NCBI RefSeq assembly: GCF_030812875.1
Contig: NZ_JAUSTN010000004.1
Coordinates: 158,698-222,697 of the forward strand
Reading direction: 5' to 3'
Source: Peptoniphilus_B koenoeneniae
GTDB taxonomy: Bacteria; Bacillota; Clostridia; Tissierellales; Peptoniphilaceae
Length of the DNA stretch: 64,000 nucleotides
Positions 37,003 through 45,834 of this stretch are shown here, piece after piece (the first letter of the stretch is position 1; each line of letters opens with the position of its first letter). The notes below the pieces were generated by a model, which had not been told where the DNA came from, ran no database searches, and saw nothing but the letters and a program-made list of their open reading frames with translations. A program made the translations under genes and the position numbers.

Positions 37003-38727
37003 TTACTGTACAATCTTCCATTCTTTAGACTTTTCTTGATAATTCCATAAGTCTTTATATAGTCCTTCATTTTTAATAAGTTCTTCATGCTTCCCAACTT
37101 CCTCTACCTTTCCTTTGTTTAAAACAACAATTTTATCAGCTCCCATTACGCTTCTTAATTTATGGGCTACAACCACAACTGTTTTATTTTTAATTAAATT
37201 TGATATGGCTTCCTGTATAATAAGTTCATTTTCAGGATCAAGCGAAGATGTTGCTTCATCAAGTAGTATTATTGGGGCATTTTTTAATATTGCTCTCGCT
37301 ATTGATATTCTTTGTTTCTCACCTCCAGACAGAGTCGCTCCTCCTTGTCCAATCATAGTGTCAAATCCATCATCCTTTTTGACTATAAAGTCATAAGCTC
37401 CTGCCATTTTTGCAGCATTCATGATTTCATCTTTAGTTGCATTTTCATTTCCAAATTTTATATTGTTATAAATTGTGTCTTTAAAAAGATACACATCTTG
37501 AAAAACAACAGAAAATTTATCCATTAATTTATCAGGGTCGGCTGTTAGCAAATCTACTCCACCAATTTTAATTGTCCCTTCATTAGGATCATAAAATCTG
37601 GAAATTAATTTAATTAGTGTAGATTTTCCAGAGCCAGAGTAACCAACAAAAGCAGTTAATTCATTTTCATTAATGTCTAATGAAACATTATCGATAACCT
37701 TAGATTCCTTGTAAGAAAATGAAACATCGTGGATTTCAATTTTGTTGCTTTCGTTTACATCGGAATTTCCTGACATAGGTTTAGCCTTAAGTAAGTTAAT
37801 GATTCTCTCTCCTGAAACTGATGCCATTTGTAGACCTGTATAATTTACAAGTGCAAGCTCCAAAGGATCAAAAATCCTTGTACCTACAAATAAGAACATT
37901 AAAAATGTATCAATTTCCAAAGATCCATTTATAAATAAATAGGAACCGACTAAACTCATCAAAGGAAGTCCTATTCTTAAAATCATACTTGCTATAGTAG
38001 TTAATGAACCAACCCCTTTCTCACTCTTAATATTTGCATTTCTTGAGTTATCTATATCTTCTTCAAGCTTTGTTAATGTATCATCTAAGCTGTTATAAGC
38101 TTTTAGAGTCTTAATGGCATCCAAATATTCGTTTATATCTTCTTCCTCTTTTATCCTCATTTTCTTTGTTTTCAAATAAATTTTTTTCTGAAAGTTTTGC
38201 ATGAGTGTAAGAAGTAGAACAGAAATCGGCAATCCAATAAGTGTTGCTATTCCCATTTTTACATTAATTATCAAAAATAATATTGAGCAAAGAACCGCTA
38301 CACATATGCCACTGAAAAATTGAGGTAATTGATGCGTTACTGCCGTTTCAACTTTGAAAAAATCATTCATTAATGTATCTAAGATCTCTGCTGAGCTTTT
38401 CCCTGAAATATAACCTATTGGCAGCTTTCTTATGTGGTCTGCAAGCTTTATTCTTCCATCTGCACTTGTCTTGTATCCAAGTTCATAGGTATATTTTGTG
38501 GCTAAATTTTCCAATAAAAATGTTATTAGGAAAAATACTGCCATTATCCCAAAATACTTCCATAAAAGGCTCGTATCTATACTATCTACACCTCTATTTA
38601 AAAATAGTGTTTCTACAATTTTCGCCAAAGCAATAAATGGTATAAGGTTGGAAATAGATGCCAAAACATTTAAAATAATTGATTTTCTTATATTATTCAT
38701 CTTTCCTAATGTAATATTTCTTATCAT
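37003..38727 (-). CDS. ABC transporter, fused membrane and ATPase domains (cassette 2, second)
   Basis: 574 residues. ATPase motifs GYSGSGKS, LSGGE and IILLDEA with TSSLD. The switch His is in VVVAHK. The start overlaps the partner gene by four bases (ATGA). YISGKSSAEILDTLMNDFFK is the coupling-helix region of the second-position ABC subunits. The pair sits upstream of the ECF genes here but downstream of them in cassettes 1 and 3, so gene order has been rearranged. Confidence 0.85.
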   Translation of the reverse strand: MIRNITLGKMNNIRKSIILNVLASISNLIPFIALAKIVETLFLNRGVDSIDTSLLWKYFGIMAVFFLITFLLENLATKYTYELGYKTSADGRIKLADHIRKLPIGYISGKSSAEILDTLMNDFFKVETAVTHQLPQFFSGICVAVLCSILFLIINVKMGIATLIGLPISVLLLTLMQNFQKKIYLKTKKMRIKEEEDINEYLDAIKTLKAYNSLDDTLTKLEEDIDNSRNANIKSEKGVGSLTTIASMILRIGLPLMSLVGSYLFINGSLEIDTFLMFLFVGTRIFDPLELALVNYTGLQMASVSGERIINLLKAKPMSGNSDVNESNKIEIHDVSFSYKESKVIDNVSLDINENELTAFVGYSGSGKSTLIKLISRFYDPNEGTIKIGGVDLLTADPDKLMDKFSVVFQDVYLFKDTIYNNIKFGNENATKDEIMNAAKMAGAYDFIVKKDDGFDTMIGQGGATLSGGEKQRISIARAILKNAPIILLDEATSSLDPENELIIQEAISNLIKNKTVVVVAHKLRSVMGADKIVVLNKGKVEEVGKHEELIKNEGLYKDLWNYQEKSKEWKIVQ

Positions 38728-40493
38728 TCATTCTCACTCCCTTCTATATCCATTTGCCAAATATTTGTCTTCTTATAAATATCAAAGAGTCGCTTATATA
38801 TTCCATCTGCAAGGATTAAATCTTCATGCTTACCTCTTTCTGCAATTTTTCCATCAGATATTACTAAAATTTGATTTGCATTCTCTATGGTATTTAACCT
38901 ATGAGCAATCATGATAACTGTCTTATCTTTAACCAATTCAGACAAAGCTTCCTGCATAAGATATTCATTTTCAGAATCAGCAAAACTTGTTGCCTCGTCT
39001 AATACTAATATTGGTGCGTCCTTTAAAATCGCTCTTGCTACAGCAATACGTTGTTTCTCTCCTCCAGATAAATAAGTCCCTTTACCCAAAACAGTGTCAT
39101 ACCCATCAGGAAGTTTTACAATAAAATCATGACATCTTGCTTTTTTACATGCTTTTATGACATCCTCTTTTGTAGAACCTGTCTTTGCCATAGCAACATT
39201 ATTGAAGACTGTATCTGTGATAAGATCACTGTCTTGAAAAACGAATGCTATCCTCTCCATTAAGGCGTTCATCGGAATATTTTTTATATTAACTCCACCA
39301 ATTTTAATAGAGCCTTCTGAAGGATCGTAAAATCTGGGTATTAGCGTTCCAATGGTAGATTTGCCTGCTCCCGAATAGCCAACTAATGCTGTAACTTCTC
39401 CTTGTTTAGTACAGAAGCTTATATTCTTTAAAACCTCTTCATCTCCATAAGAAAAGCTTACATTCTCGAATTCAAGATCATGACCTTTTATCTCTTCCTC
39501 GATATTTTCAATTGCCAATTCTTTTTGATCTATAATTTCGTAGATTCTCAAAACAACTTCATTTAGTAAATTCATTCCTTCTGCAAAATCTCTAAGTTTT
39601 AATGCAGGTACGCTAATGGCAGGTGCAAGAATCAAATAGAAAATAAAAACTGTAGCAAAATCCAAGTTATTATTTTGTGACATTAAAAGTATTCCTACTG
39701 GAACTATGAATGTAGCAACAGATAAAATAAACATTCTAAATGAAACAAATCCCGGTCTTATCATTGATGTCATCGAACTTGTAAAGTCTCTATATTCTCC
39801 TACTGACTTTGAAAAAGTTTTAAATGATTTTGCTCCTGTTCCAAATATTTTCACTTCCGGCATACCTTTAACGTATTCAGTAGTTGCTGAATTAATTTGA
39901 TCCAAAATCGCAAAGTTCTTCTCAAGTCCACCCGACTTTATAATCTTTGCCATGATTGCAATCTGAATTCCTAAACCAACAAATATAATTAACAAAGTCG
40001 TAAGACCTAATATTAAATTTATCTTCAACATAACAATTATCATTGCTAAAATTAGTGCTAAAGTTGAAATTAAATTTGGTAATTGATGAGAAAAGTATCC
40101 CTCAATTTGATTCATATCCGATCCTAATACTTGCCTTATTTTTGACTTGTTATCCCCAGTGAAAAATCCTAAAGGAAGGTTCCCAATATGAAATAATATC
40201 TTCTTTTTTAAGTTAGCTATTAAAACATATGAAAACTTATGGCATAAAATACCGCCAATGTAAGTTAAGCAATATGACAATACCACTGCTGCAAGTCCAT
40301 AGGTGCAGAACTGTATTGTACTTTGTTCTAATTTTCCATATAAAAATAGAGATTTTATGACTTTGTATATCACCAAAATTGGACAAATACTTAATAGCAT
40401 TCCAAGACTAACAAATAATATTCCCCCTACAAGTTGTCCTTTTTTTATTTCACTGTAGGAAATAATATCTTTGATTGATTTCTTCTTTTTCAT
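38724..40493 (-). CDS. ABC transporter, fused membrane and ATPase domains (cassette 2, first)
   Basis: 589 residues; AAGGAGGT ten bases before the ATG. Motifs GYSGAGKS, LSGGE and ILVLDEA with TSFAD; the D-loop Asp is present. It is the first gene after the operator at 40514-40527, so it is the first target of the TetR-family repressor encoded upstream. Coupled to its partner by a four-base overlap, which supports a heterodimer. Confidence 0.85.
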   Translation of the reverse strand: MKKKKSIKDIISYSEIKKGQLVGGILFVSLGMLLSICPILVIYKVIKSLFLYGKLEQSTIQFCTYGLAAVVLSYCLTYIGGILCHKFSYVLIANLKKKILFHIGNLPLGFFTGDNKSKIRQVLGSDMNQIEGYFSHQLPNLISTLALILAMIIVMLKINLILGLTTLLIIFVGLGIQIAIMAKIIKSGGLEKNFAILDQINSATTEYVKGMPEVKIFGTGAKSFKTFSKSVGEYRDFTSSMTSMIRPGFVSFRMFILSVATFIVPVGILLMSQNNNLDFATVFIFYLILAPAISVPALKLRDFAEGMNLLNEVVLRIYEIIDQKELAIENIEEEIKGHDLEFENVSFSYGDEEVLKNISFCTKQGEVTALVGYSGAGKSTIGTLIPRFYDPSEGSIKIGGVNIKNIPMNALMERIAFVFQDSDLITDTVFNNVAMAKTGSTKEDVIKACKKARCHDFIVKLPDGYDTVLGKGTYLSGGEKQRIAVARAILKDAPILVLDEATSFADSENEYLMQEALSELVKDKTVIMIAHRLNTIENANQILVISDGKIAERGKHEDLILADGIYKRLFDIYKKTNIWQMDIEGSENE

Positions 40494-40513
40494 CTAAAAC
40501 ATACCTCCTTACC

Positions 40514-40527
40514 GAACGAGTTCGTTC
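40514..40527. promoter_or_regulatory. Operator of the cassette 2 repressor, operon side
   Basis: GAACGAGTTCGTTC is a 6-bp palindrome with a 2-bp centre, just upstream of the ribosome site of the first ABC gene. It matches the site at 41231-41246 (GAACGAGTGTCGGTCA in the opposite sense). Confidence 0.7.
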
Positions 40528-40600
40528 ATTTGCCTTAAAACTAATACAAGGAAAACACCATTGATGTTTCCCTTGTAAAATACTTATATTTTATTTTTCT

Positions 40601-41215
40601 CTAATGAGGTCTTTGAAATAGTTCGCTTATTATTCCAAAGGCTTCACTTGAATTTGTTTTGTTTTCTCCCTTAATAATATAGTCATTATATATTGTTCCA
40701 ACAGCTCCGTATAAAATAAAAGCTGCAAAACTTCTCACATTTTCCCTGTTTATTCCCATATTATTTTCTATTTTTTTATTTTCAATTCCTTCAATTATAA
40801 ACTCTGAATAGACATCTATAAATTTTCCAATGTAATGAATTAATTCCCATAGCCTGTAAGAGTTATCTGTAATTGAATTCTCTTTCGAAAAATTATATCT
40901 TGTTGTAAATTGACCGATATCTTTTACTATGAGATCTCTTAGAATTTTTATTCTTTCTTCGTAATCTATTTCCTTGTTTTGAAGGATACCTAACTTATTT
41001 TTTAATTTTTCTTCAAAATATGTTTCCATACAAGCCAAGAAAATATCTTCTTTTGATTTGAAATAATAATAAAACATTCCCGGCGCTCCGTTAACTTCTG
41101 CGAGAATATCTCGCACAGAAACTTTTTCATACCCATACTTTTCAAAAAGTCTGGATGCTATATTTATAAGCTCCTGTTTTCTTTCTTCTGGATCTTTTAC
41201 ATTTCTCTTTACCAA
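40601..41215 (-). CDS. TetR-family repressor of cassette 2
   Basis: 204 residues. The start appears to be TTG at 41215, nine bases after GGTGGTGAGG; no in-frame ATG precedes the helix-turn-helix. The DNA-binding domain is clear (SVRDILAEVNGAPGMFYYYF). It is transcribed separately from the transporter genes, 108 bp upstream of them, and has an operator copy in front of each unit. It most likely represses both itself and the ABC-ECF operon until a substrate of the transporters binds. Confidence 0.87.
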   Translation of the reverse strand: MVKRNVKDPEERKQELINIASRLFEKYGYEKVSVRDILAEVNGAPGMFYYYFKSKEDIFLACMETYFEEKLKNKLGILQNKEIDYEERIKILRDLIVKDIGQFTTRYNFSKENSITDNSYRLWELIHYIGKFIDVYSEFIIEGIENKKIENNMGINRENVRSFAAFILYGAVGTIYNDYIIKGENKTNSSEAFGIISELFQRPH

Positions 41216-41230
41216 AACCTCACCACCTAT

Positions 41231-41246
41231 TGACCGACACTCGTTC
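41231..41246. promoter_or_regulatory. Operator of the cassette 2 repressor, autoregulatory side
   Basis: TGACCGACACTCGTTC; its complement GAACGAGTGTCGGTCA aligns with the site at 40514. It lies just downstream of the promoter TTGACA (41278-41283) / TAATCT (41255-41260, 17-bp spacer) of the repressor gene. Confidence 0.65.
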
Positions 41247-41339
41247 TTTAATAAAGATTATCATTTTCTTATACTTTTGTCAATAGTACCCTGAATTTAT
41301 ATTCTGAGTATGGTATAATTTTATTTACTATAAATAACA

Positions 41340-41470
41340 CGCTTAGCGCTTATAACTTTAATAGCAAGCACAGTAAGTGAGTACCCACTTACGAAAAATT
41401 GATGAAGCAGAACCTTTATGGACTGCTTCTTTTTTTATCAATTTTACCTTGTTAGGGAGAACCCTAAGAC
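41340..41470 (+). other. oriT-like region, first arm
   Basis: Three inverted repeats precede mobC: GTAAGTG/CACTTAC (41373-41392), GAAGCAG/CTGCTTC (41404-41429, followed by a T-run), and TTAGGG/CCCTAA (41452-41467). The same three, in the same order and with shared flanks, precede the second mobC at 59.9-60.0 kb. Position and structure fit a transfer origin with an adjoining attenuator-like hairpin; nicking site not identified. Confidence 0.6.
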
Positions 41471-41499
41471 CCCAATATTTTATGATAAGGAGATAAACT

Positions 41500-41856
41500 A
41501 TGGATAATAGAAAAAGAAATAATCAACTAAAAATATATTTAACAGATGAAGAAAAAGAAGTTTTTGTAAAAAAAATGAAACTTGCTAATTGCAAAACTAT
41601 GTCCCACTTTCTTAGGAAATGTGTATTAGAAAAAGAGATTTATGTAGTAGATTTAGAACCATTTAGAAACCTACAATGGCTACTTTCAAATGCTACGAAT
41701 AATATAAACCAGATTGCAAAAGCTACTAATACAACTGGCATTATTTACAAGAATGAAATCGAATCAATGAATAAACAGATAGAAAAATTATCAAGAGAAA
41801 TATGGCAGATCCATTCCCTACTTCTTAATAAATCAAAAGAAAGTTCTGGTGACTAA
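41500..41856 (+). CDS. mobC: MobC-like relaxosome protein (first arm)
   Basis: 118 residues with AAGGAG before the ATG. The N-terminal half is a ribbon-helix-helix-like DNA-binding region (KIYLTDEEKEVFVKKMKLAN). The conserved NATNNINQIAK block is typical of MobC accessory proteins that melt or bend oriT for the relaxase. It closely resembles the protein at 60040-60390. It remains intact although its relaxase partner is broken, so it might act in trans on the neighbouring oriT. Confidence 0.88.
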   Translation: MDNRKRNNQLKIYLTDEEKEVFVKKMKLANCKTMSHFLRKCVLEKEIYVVDLEPFRNLQWLLSNATNNINQIAKATNTTGIIYKNEIESMNKQIEKLSREIWQIHSLLLNKSKESSGD

Positions 41857-41857
41857 T

Positions 41858-42163
41858 ATGGCAATTACAAAAATACATCCTATAAAATCAACTCTAAATT
41901 TGGCAATAGATTATATAACTAAGAGTGAAAAAACTGATGAAAAAATCTTGGTATCTTCATTTAAATGTCATCCATCTACTGCTCATATTCAATTTATGAA
42001 AACACGAGAAGACAATGATACTAAAGGTACAGTTTTGGCTAGACATTTGATCCAATCTTTTCTACCAGGAGAGGTTAATCCTATAAAAGTCCCGGAAATT
42101 AGAATGAATTATGTAAGGGTGCTTTTTACAAAATCTAATACATGTGAGCTTTATCTAATATGA
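41858..42163 (+). pseudogene. Truncated relaxase (N-terminal ~75 residues)
   Basis: The start MAITKIHPIKSTLNLAIDYI through HLIQSFLPGE matches the intact relaxase at 60396. After PEI the frame shifts (NELCK is still visible in another frame), and at about 42117 homology ends. The metal-binding His motif and the rest of the ~440-residue protein are missing. The ATG at 41858 corresponds to the intact start; 41849 is an in-frame upstream codon. The defence genes follow directly. Confidence 0.85.
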
Positions 42164-42189
42164 AAGATCTATAGAATCTACATATATAA

Positions 42190-42213
42190 GGAGATGGAAA
42201 GATAGCCATCTCC
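42190..42213 (-). terminator. Terminator after the TIR gene
   Basis: GGAGATGG (42190-42197) and CCATCTCC (42206-42213) form a perfect 8-bp stem, 27 bp after the stop of the TIR gene at 42240. Confidence 0.7.
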
Positions 42214-42239
42214 CTTACATTAACGCAATTTATATTAGT

Positions 42240-43370
42240 TCAATAATTTTCTATAATAATTTCATCAACACTTTTTATTTCAGTGTAACCTTTATAGAAA
42301 ATAGGAATATCTTCATTTTTTAAATTTGGTGAATTATAAACATAAATTTTTTTATCCAAAGCGTCTGCATACCCAAGTTCCCATGGACACCATTGTGATT
42401 TAAAAGTTAATTCTGTTAAAAAAATTATAAAAATCTTACTCTGATGTATTCTTAGTTTAATAATTTCTGATGTTGAAGCATTACACCATTCTCGTTTCAA
42501 ATCGTATTTATCATTAACCCAGTCTATATAAGCCACATATCCTTTTGTATTTAGGGTTTTATAAAATTCAACTATTTGATTCATGTCATTAGAGTTATGA
42601 GATATAAAAACATCAAATCTTTTTACCTTCTCTAAATCATCTACGTACAGTCTCTGTTTTAAAACTTCAGGACCTGAATTGTTTTTTACAATTTCGTTAT
42701 CAATATAATTTTTCTTTCCTTTTTTCTTACGTCTTAACATAAATGGTAATCCAATAGATTGAATGTAGTTTTGGGCTTCTTCTTTTAAAGAAAAATTTCT
42801 TGTACATGAATTAACCTTATAAAAAAACTCCGTAATATTTGATGATTTATATTTTGAAAGTTCTCTCATTATCTCTAATTTTTGATGCAAGTCATAGGTT
42901 TTAAAATATTTATCTATAAAAAACGATGTATATTGTGGTTCTATTTCTTGAATAAATCTTAATGTGCCGTCAACTTTTTGTTTTCTTTTATCAAATTTGG
43001 ATTTTGATATCTGCTTTATTTCATTCTTTAAATTTTCCATATCATCTTTTCCCAAAATAATTCTATTCTTATCTTTTCTAAGTTTTTTCACACTATGAAA
43101 AGAACAATCTAAAATAAAATTATAAGGTTTTATAAAATTATATCTGCTTTTTTTCCCATACTTAAGTAGAACCATATTTTTGTTATGCCAAAAATTATAC
43201 TGTTTATTCAAATCATCCCACAAATGTGGATATAACTCTTTAAATGTATTAACAATATCATCGTCTGAAAAAGTATATGGCATTAACTTCAAAACTTGTT
43301 GAATTGACTTTTTAAATTTCTTTTTGTAATCAATATATATTTTATTGAATTGTCTTGCTGTTTTTCCCAT
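42240..43370 (-). CDS. C-terminal TIR-domain protein with unrecognised N-terminal half
   Basis: 376 residues from the ATG at 43370 (an in-frame TTG lies at 43376; neither has a strong ribosome site). Residues 1-240 are Lys-rich and mainly helical, without a family I recognise. The last ~125 residues form a TIR domain: RFDVFISHNSNDM is the first strand, GYVAYIDWVNDK the second region, and SQWCPWELGYAD carries the conserved NADase Glu. Its 3' position after thsA-thsB suggests a third Thoeris component, either an extra signal-producing TIR protein or a separate effector. A 224-bp gap separates it from thsB, so it may have its own promoter. Confidence 0.7.
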   Translation of the reverse strand: MGKTARQFNKIYIDYKKKFKKSIQQVLKLMPYTFSDDDIVNTFKELYPHLWDDLNKQYNFWHNKNMVLLKYGKKSRYNFIKPYNFILDCSFHSVKKLRKDKNRIILGKDDMENLKNEIKQISKSKFDKRKQKVDGTLRFIQEIEPQYTSFFIDKYFKTYDLHQKLEIMRELSKYKSSNITEFFYKVNSCTRNFSLKEEAQNYIQSIGLPFMLRRKKKGKKNYIDNEIVKNNSGPEVLKQRLYVDDLEKVKRFDVFISHNSNDMNQIVEFYKTLNTKGYVAYIDWVNDKYDLKREWCNASTSEIIKLRIHQSKIFIIFLTELTFKSQWCPWELGYADALDKKIYVYNSPNLKNEDIPIFYKGYTEIKSVDEIIIENY

Positions 43371-43593
43371 AACCAATTACTCTTTTATCCAACTTGAAAG
43401 TGGTATTATAGATTTTTTGTTTTTATATTTTATCATAACATAATGTCCTGACTTTACTTTTTTCCTGAATAATATTACTCTCACTCATCGAACTAAGTTA
43501 TATATGAATATATTCTAGATGCTCATTTCCTTTTCAGTTACACTTATTCTTTTTCATAACCCATCACGTTGATGTTTTTATCAACTTACACAG

Positions 43594-44085
43594 TTATTTT
43601 CCTTTTTTTAGTGCTGCTTTTTCAATCCAACTTCCCAAATTATAATATCCATTGTCTTCCAAATAGTCATACAAATCATCACAAATATAGTCAAAATACG
43701 CAGGTGTACCATCATTATAATATCCAATAATAGTATGTGGATTACCCTTTACTGTTGTCCTTTGAGTTATCATATCTCTAAGATTATGTATATGAATCCC
43801 AATTATTGCATTTCCTCTTTCGATGCTTTTTCTTATTTCATATTGGACAAATGGACGGTTTAATGTTTCTTTACCAATTAGGACTATAGTAATTGAAGTT
43901 CCTTCTAGTTGCTTATCTATCCATTTGCAAACAGCATTTTCACCATTCCTTTTAATTTTTTCAAATTCCGCCTTATCGATAAAACCTGCAGCTTCTTTGC
44001 CTTGAGTAACCCAACTATTTCTTACTATCATCGATCTATTGATATCCTCATCATAATGAAAACTAAAAAATACTCTTCTTGCCAT
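43594..44085 (-). CDS. thsB: Thoeris TIR-like sensor/synthase ThsB
   Basis: 163 residues, the compact MTH538-type TIR-like fold: RRVFFSFHYDEDINRSMIVR at the start and FVQYEIRKSIERGNAIIGIH around the catalytic Glu83. In Thoeris systems ThsB senses phage infection and uses NAD+ to make a cyclic ADP-ribose-type signal that activates ThsA. The gene lies one base after the ThsA stop, so the two are translated together. Length and motif order match ThsB well. Confidence 0.88.
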   Translation of the reverse strand: MARRVFFSFHYDEDINRSMIVRNSWVTQGKEAAGFIDKAEFEKIKRNGENAVCKWIDKQLEGTSITIVLIGKETLNRPFVQYEIRKSIERGNAIIGIHIHNLRDMITQRTTVKGNPHTIIGYYNDGTPAYFDYICDDLYDYLEDNGYYNLGSWIEKAALKKGK

Positions 44086-44086
44086 A

Positions 44087-45550
44087 TTAACATTCCTCCT
44101 TACTGTTAAGTCTATTTATTATTTTAATTATTGCATCAACATTAGTGTCTATATCACAAAATTTAGTAATATACTGAATTTCTTCATCATTTAAAATATT
44201 TTTAACCATATCACTATTTTCAGAATATAATTCCTGAGATATAAACCCAGTAAATGCTAATGGTATATTCACTAATTGATATGATTCAGCAATATTAAAT
44301 TCTTGTTTTACACCATCAGCTTTAATAATTTCTCCATCCTTTTGTTTATTACCAAACATATAAATTGCTATACCACATTGAGAAATCATTTCATCTCTAT
44401 ATTTTTCCCAAGTTGTCCTAAGTTGCTCACTATTTATTGCACTTAATGGGAAAGGCATCAGTTTTAAGCTATCTTCAATTTTAATGTCCCTGTGATCATA
44501 ACAATATTCAGTGATTCCATTTATTACATAAGTCCCCACACCTAATCCATATCCATTAACAACTTTATATCCGTTCTTAACAAGTTCAAAAGATAGTTTC
44601 CTGATAAACTCCTTAGCTTCTTGTGCATCTAATGGAGTATAAGTTTCTGCACTTCCAGAAATAAACACAGTTTTTCTTTTATACCTATTTAATATGATTT
44701 TTAATATCTCCGTGATTTCTTCATAACTATCAATTAAGCATATTTTTATTCCATATCTGTCTAAATCAGCAATCTGTAGGCTTTGTTTAATTAAATCATA
44801 TTTGTATTCGTCCATTGCTTTTTTATATTCTTTTTCGTCTTCAAACTTGTTCCTATTAGGTTCAGCAATTTTTTTTAATATATAATAATGTGGTCTGTTA
44901 TCATCTTCCAGCAAAACTCTCATTTTACTAAGTACAAAATTAAAATTAGGATCACTAAAACTGAATCCTAAAAATAAAAAAGTCTTTGTCAGCAATGTTC
45001 CTTCTAAAACATCTCTAAATAATTTTCTACTATTAATTCCATATTCTTCGTAATCATCTCTAGTTATTACTGCATCAGATGGACTTTGAATATCTCCATG
45101 CATTTTATATACAACTGCATCATAATTTTTATATGAAAGCTGTAAATCCTTATCATCCTTTCTGACAGAAACATTTTTATTATTTTCTTTCAAGGCGTCT
45201 TCAATTAACGTATCAAAATTTGTTGTCCAATATGTAGAAATTGGAAGCTGTGATAATATATTATGGTTTTCCGTAGGTTTTTTATTAGAAGGAAATGAAG
45301 CTGATAAAAGTTCATTAATAGCACTTCTTTTCTTTTTATTACAATAAAATTGAGCCAAAGAAATCAAATCATGCTTTTCTTTTGATATATCTAATTCCAA
45401 CTCCTTTGCAGGTTTTTCTAATAACTTTTCCCAATTATAGTATCCAGCATTTATAGAAAGTCCTGCGCCAGCAAAAATCGCTAATTCATCACTATACAAT
45501 GCCTGTTCAACAATTTCAATCAATTCTTTTTTCTTAATTATATTGTTCAA
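44087..45550 (-). CDS. thsA: Thoeris effector ThsA (SIR2-SLOG NADase)
   Basis: 487 residues. The SIR2-like domain (about 1-285) has the AGAGLS loop at 27-32, Asn111 in TTNFDTLIE and His151 in KMHGD, which line up with Asn112 and His152 of Bacillus cereus ThsA. The SLOG domain starts at VFISGSAE (about 295) and includes GYGLGVGTYVINGI and the basic EQLRTTWEKYRD stretch that would bind the cyclic ADP-ribose signal. On activation it depletes NAD+ and aborts infection. The start appears to be TTG overlapping the XRE stop as TTGA, with GGAGGAG just upstream. Confidence 0.92.
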   Translation of the reverse strand: MNNIIKKKELIEIVEQALYSDELAIFAGAGLSINAGYYNWEKLLEKPAKELELDISKEKHDLISLAQFYCNKKKRSAINELLSASFPSNKKPTENHNILSQLPISTYWTTNFDTLIEDALKENNKNVSVRKDDKDLQLSYKNYDAVVYKMHGDIQSPSDAVITRDDYEEYGINSRKLFRDVLEGTLLTKTFLFLGFSFSDPNFNFVLSKMRVLLEDDNRPHYYILKKIAEPNRNKFEDEKEYKKAMDEYKYDLIKQSLQIADLDRYGIKICLIDSYEEITEILKIILNRYKRKTVFISGSAETYTPLDAQEAKEFIRKLSFELVKNGYKVVNGYGLGVGTYVINGITEYCYDHRDIKIEDSLKLMPFPLSAINSEQLRTTWEKYRDEMISQCGIAIYMFGNKQKDGEIIKADGVKQEFNIAESYQLVNIPLAFTGFISQELYSENSDMVKNILNDEEIQYITKFCDIDTNVDAIIKIINRLNSKEEC

Positions 45551-45756
45551 TTATTCTCCTCCGCAATAGAAATTAGTTCCCCAAAATCAGTATCTAGAGA
45601 AATACATATTCTGTATAAAATTTCCATACTAACAAATTCGCCTTTTCCCATCTTTGCTATCGTCGCTGGAGCAATACCAACCTTCTCCTGCAAATCTTTT
45701 TTGTTCATATTTTTATCTATCAAAAGTTTCCATAATCCATTATAGTTTATTTTCAT
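45547..45756 (-). CDS. XRE-family helix-turn-helix regulator before ThsA
   Basis: 69 residues from the ATG at 45756 (AAGGAT eight bases upstream; a longer frame from 45798 is less likely). The helix-turn-helix is KKDLQEKVGIAPATIAKMGK, of the small YozG/Cro type. The gene overlaps thsA by four bases and is first in the operon, so it likely autoregulates Thoeris expression. Classical Thoeris loci do not need such a gene, so this is an accessory feature. Confidence 0.82.
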   Translation of the reverse strand: MKINYNGLWKLLIDKNMNKKDLQEKVGIAPATIAKMGKGEFVSMEILYRICISLDTDFGELISIAEENN

Positions 45757-45800
45757 AATATCATCCTTAATATTCATATAATTGAATTTTTCCTTCATAT

Positions 45801-45809
45801 ATTATATCA
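45801..45809 (-). promoter_or_regulatory. Extended -10 promoter candidate of the Thoeris operon
   Basis: TGATATAAT on the minus strand (TATAAT at 45801-45806 with an upstream TG) lies 45 bp before the XRE start. No strong -35 is seen. Confidence 0.45.
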
Positions 45810-45834
45810 TAGTTTTATTAAATAAAAAATCAGT

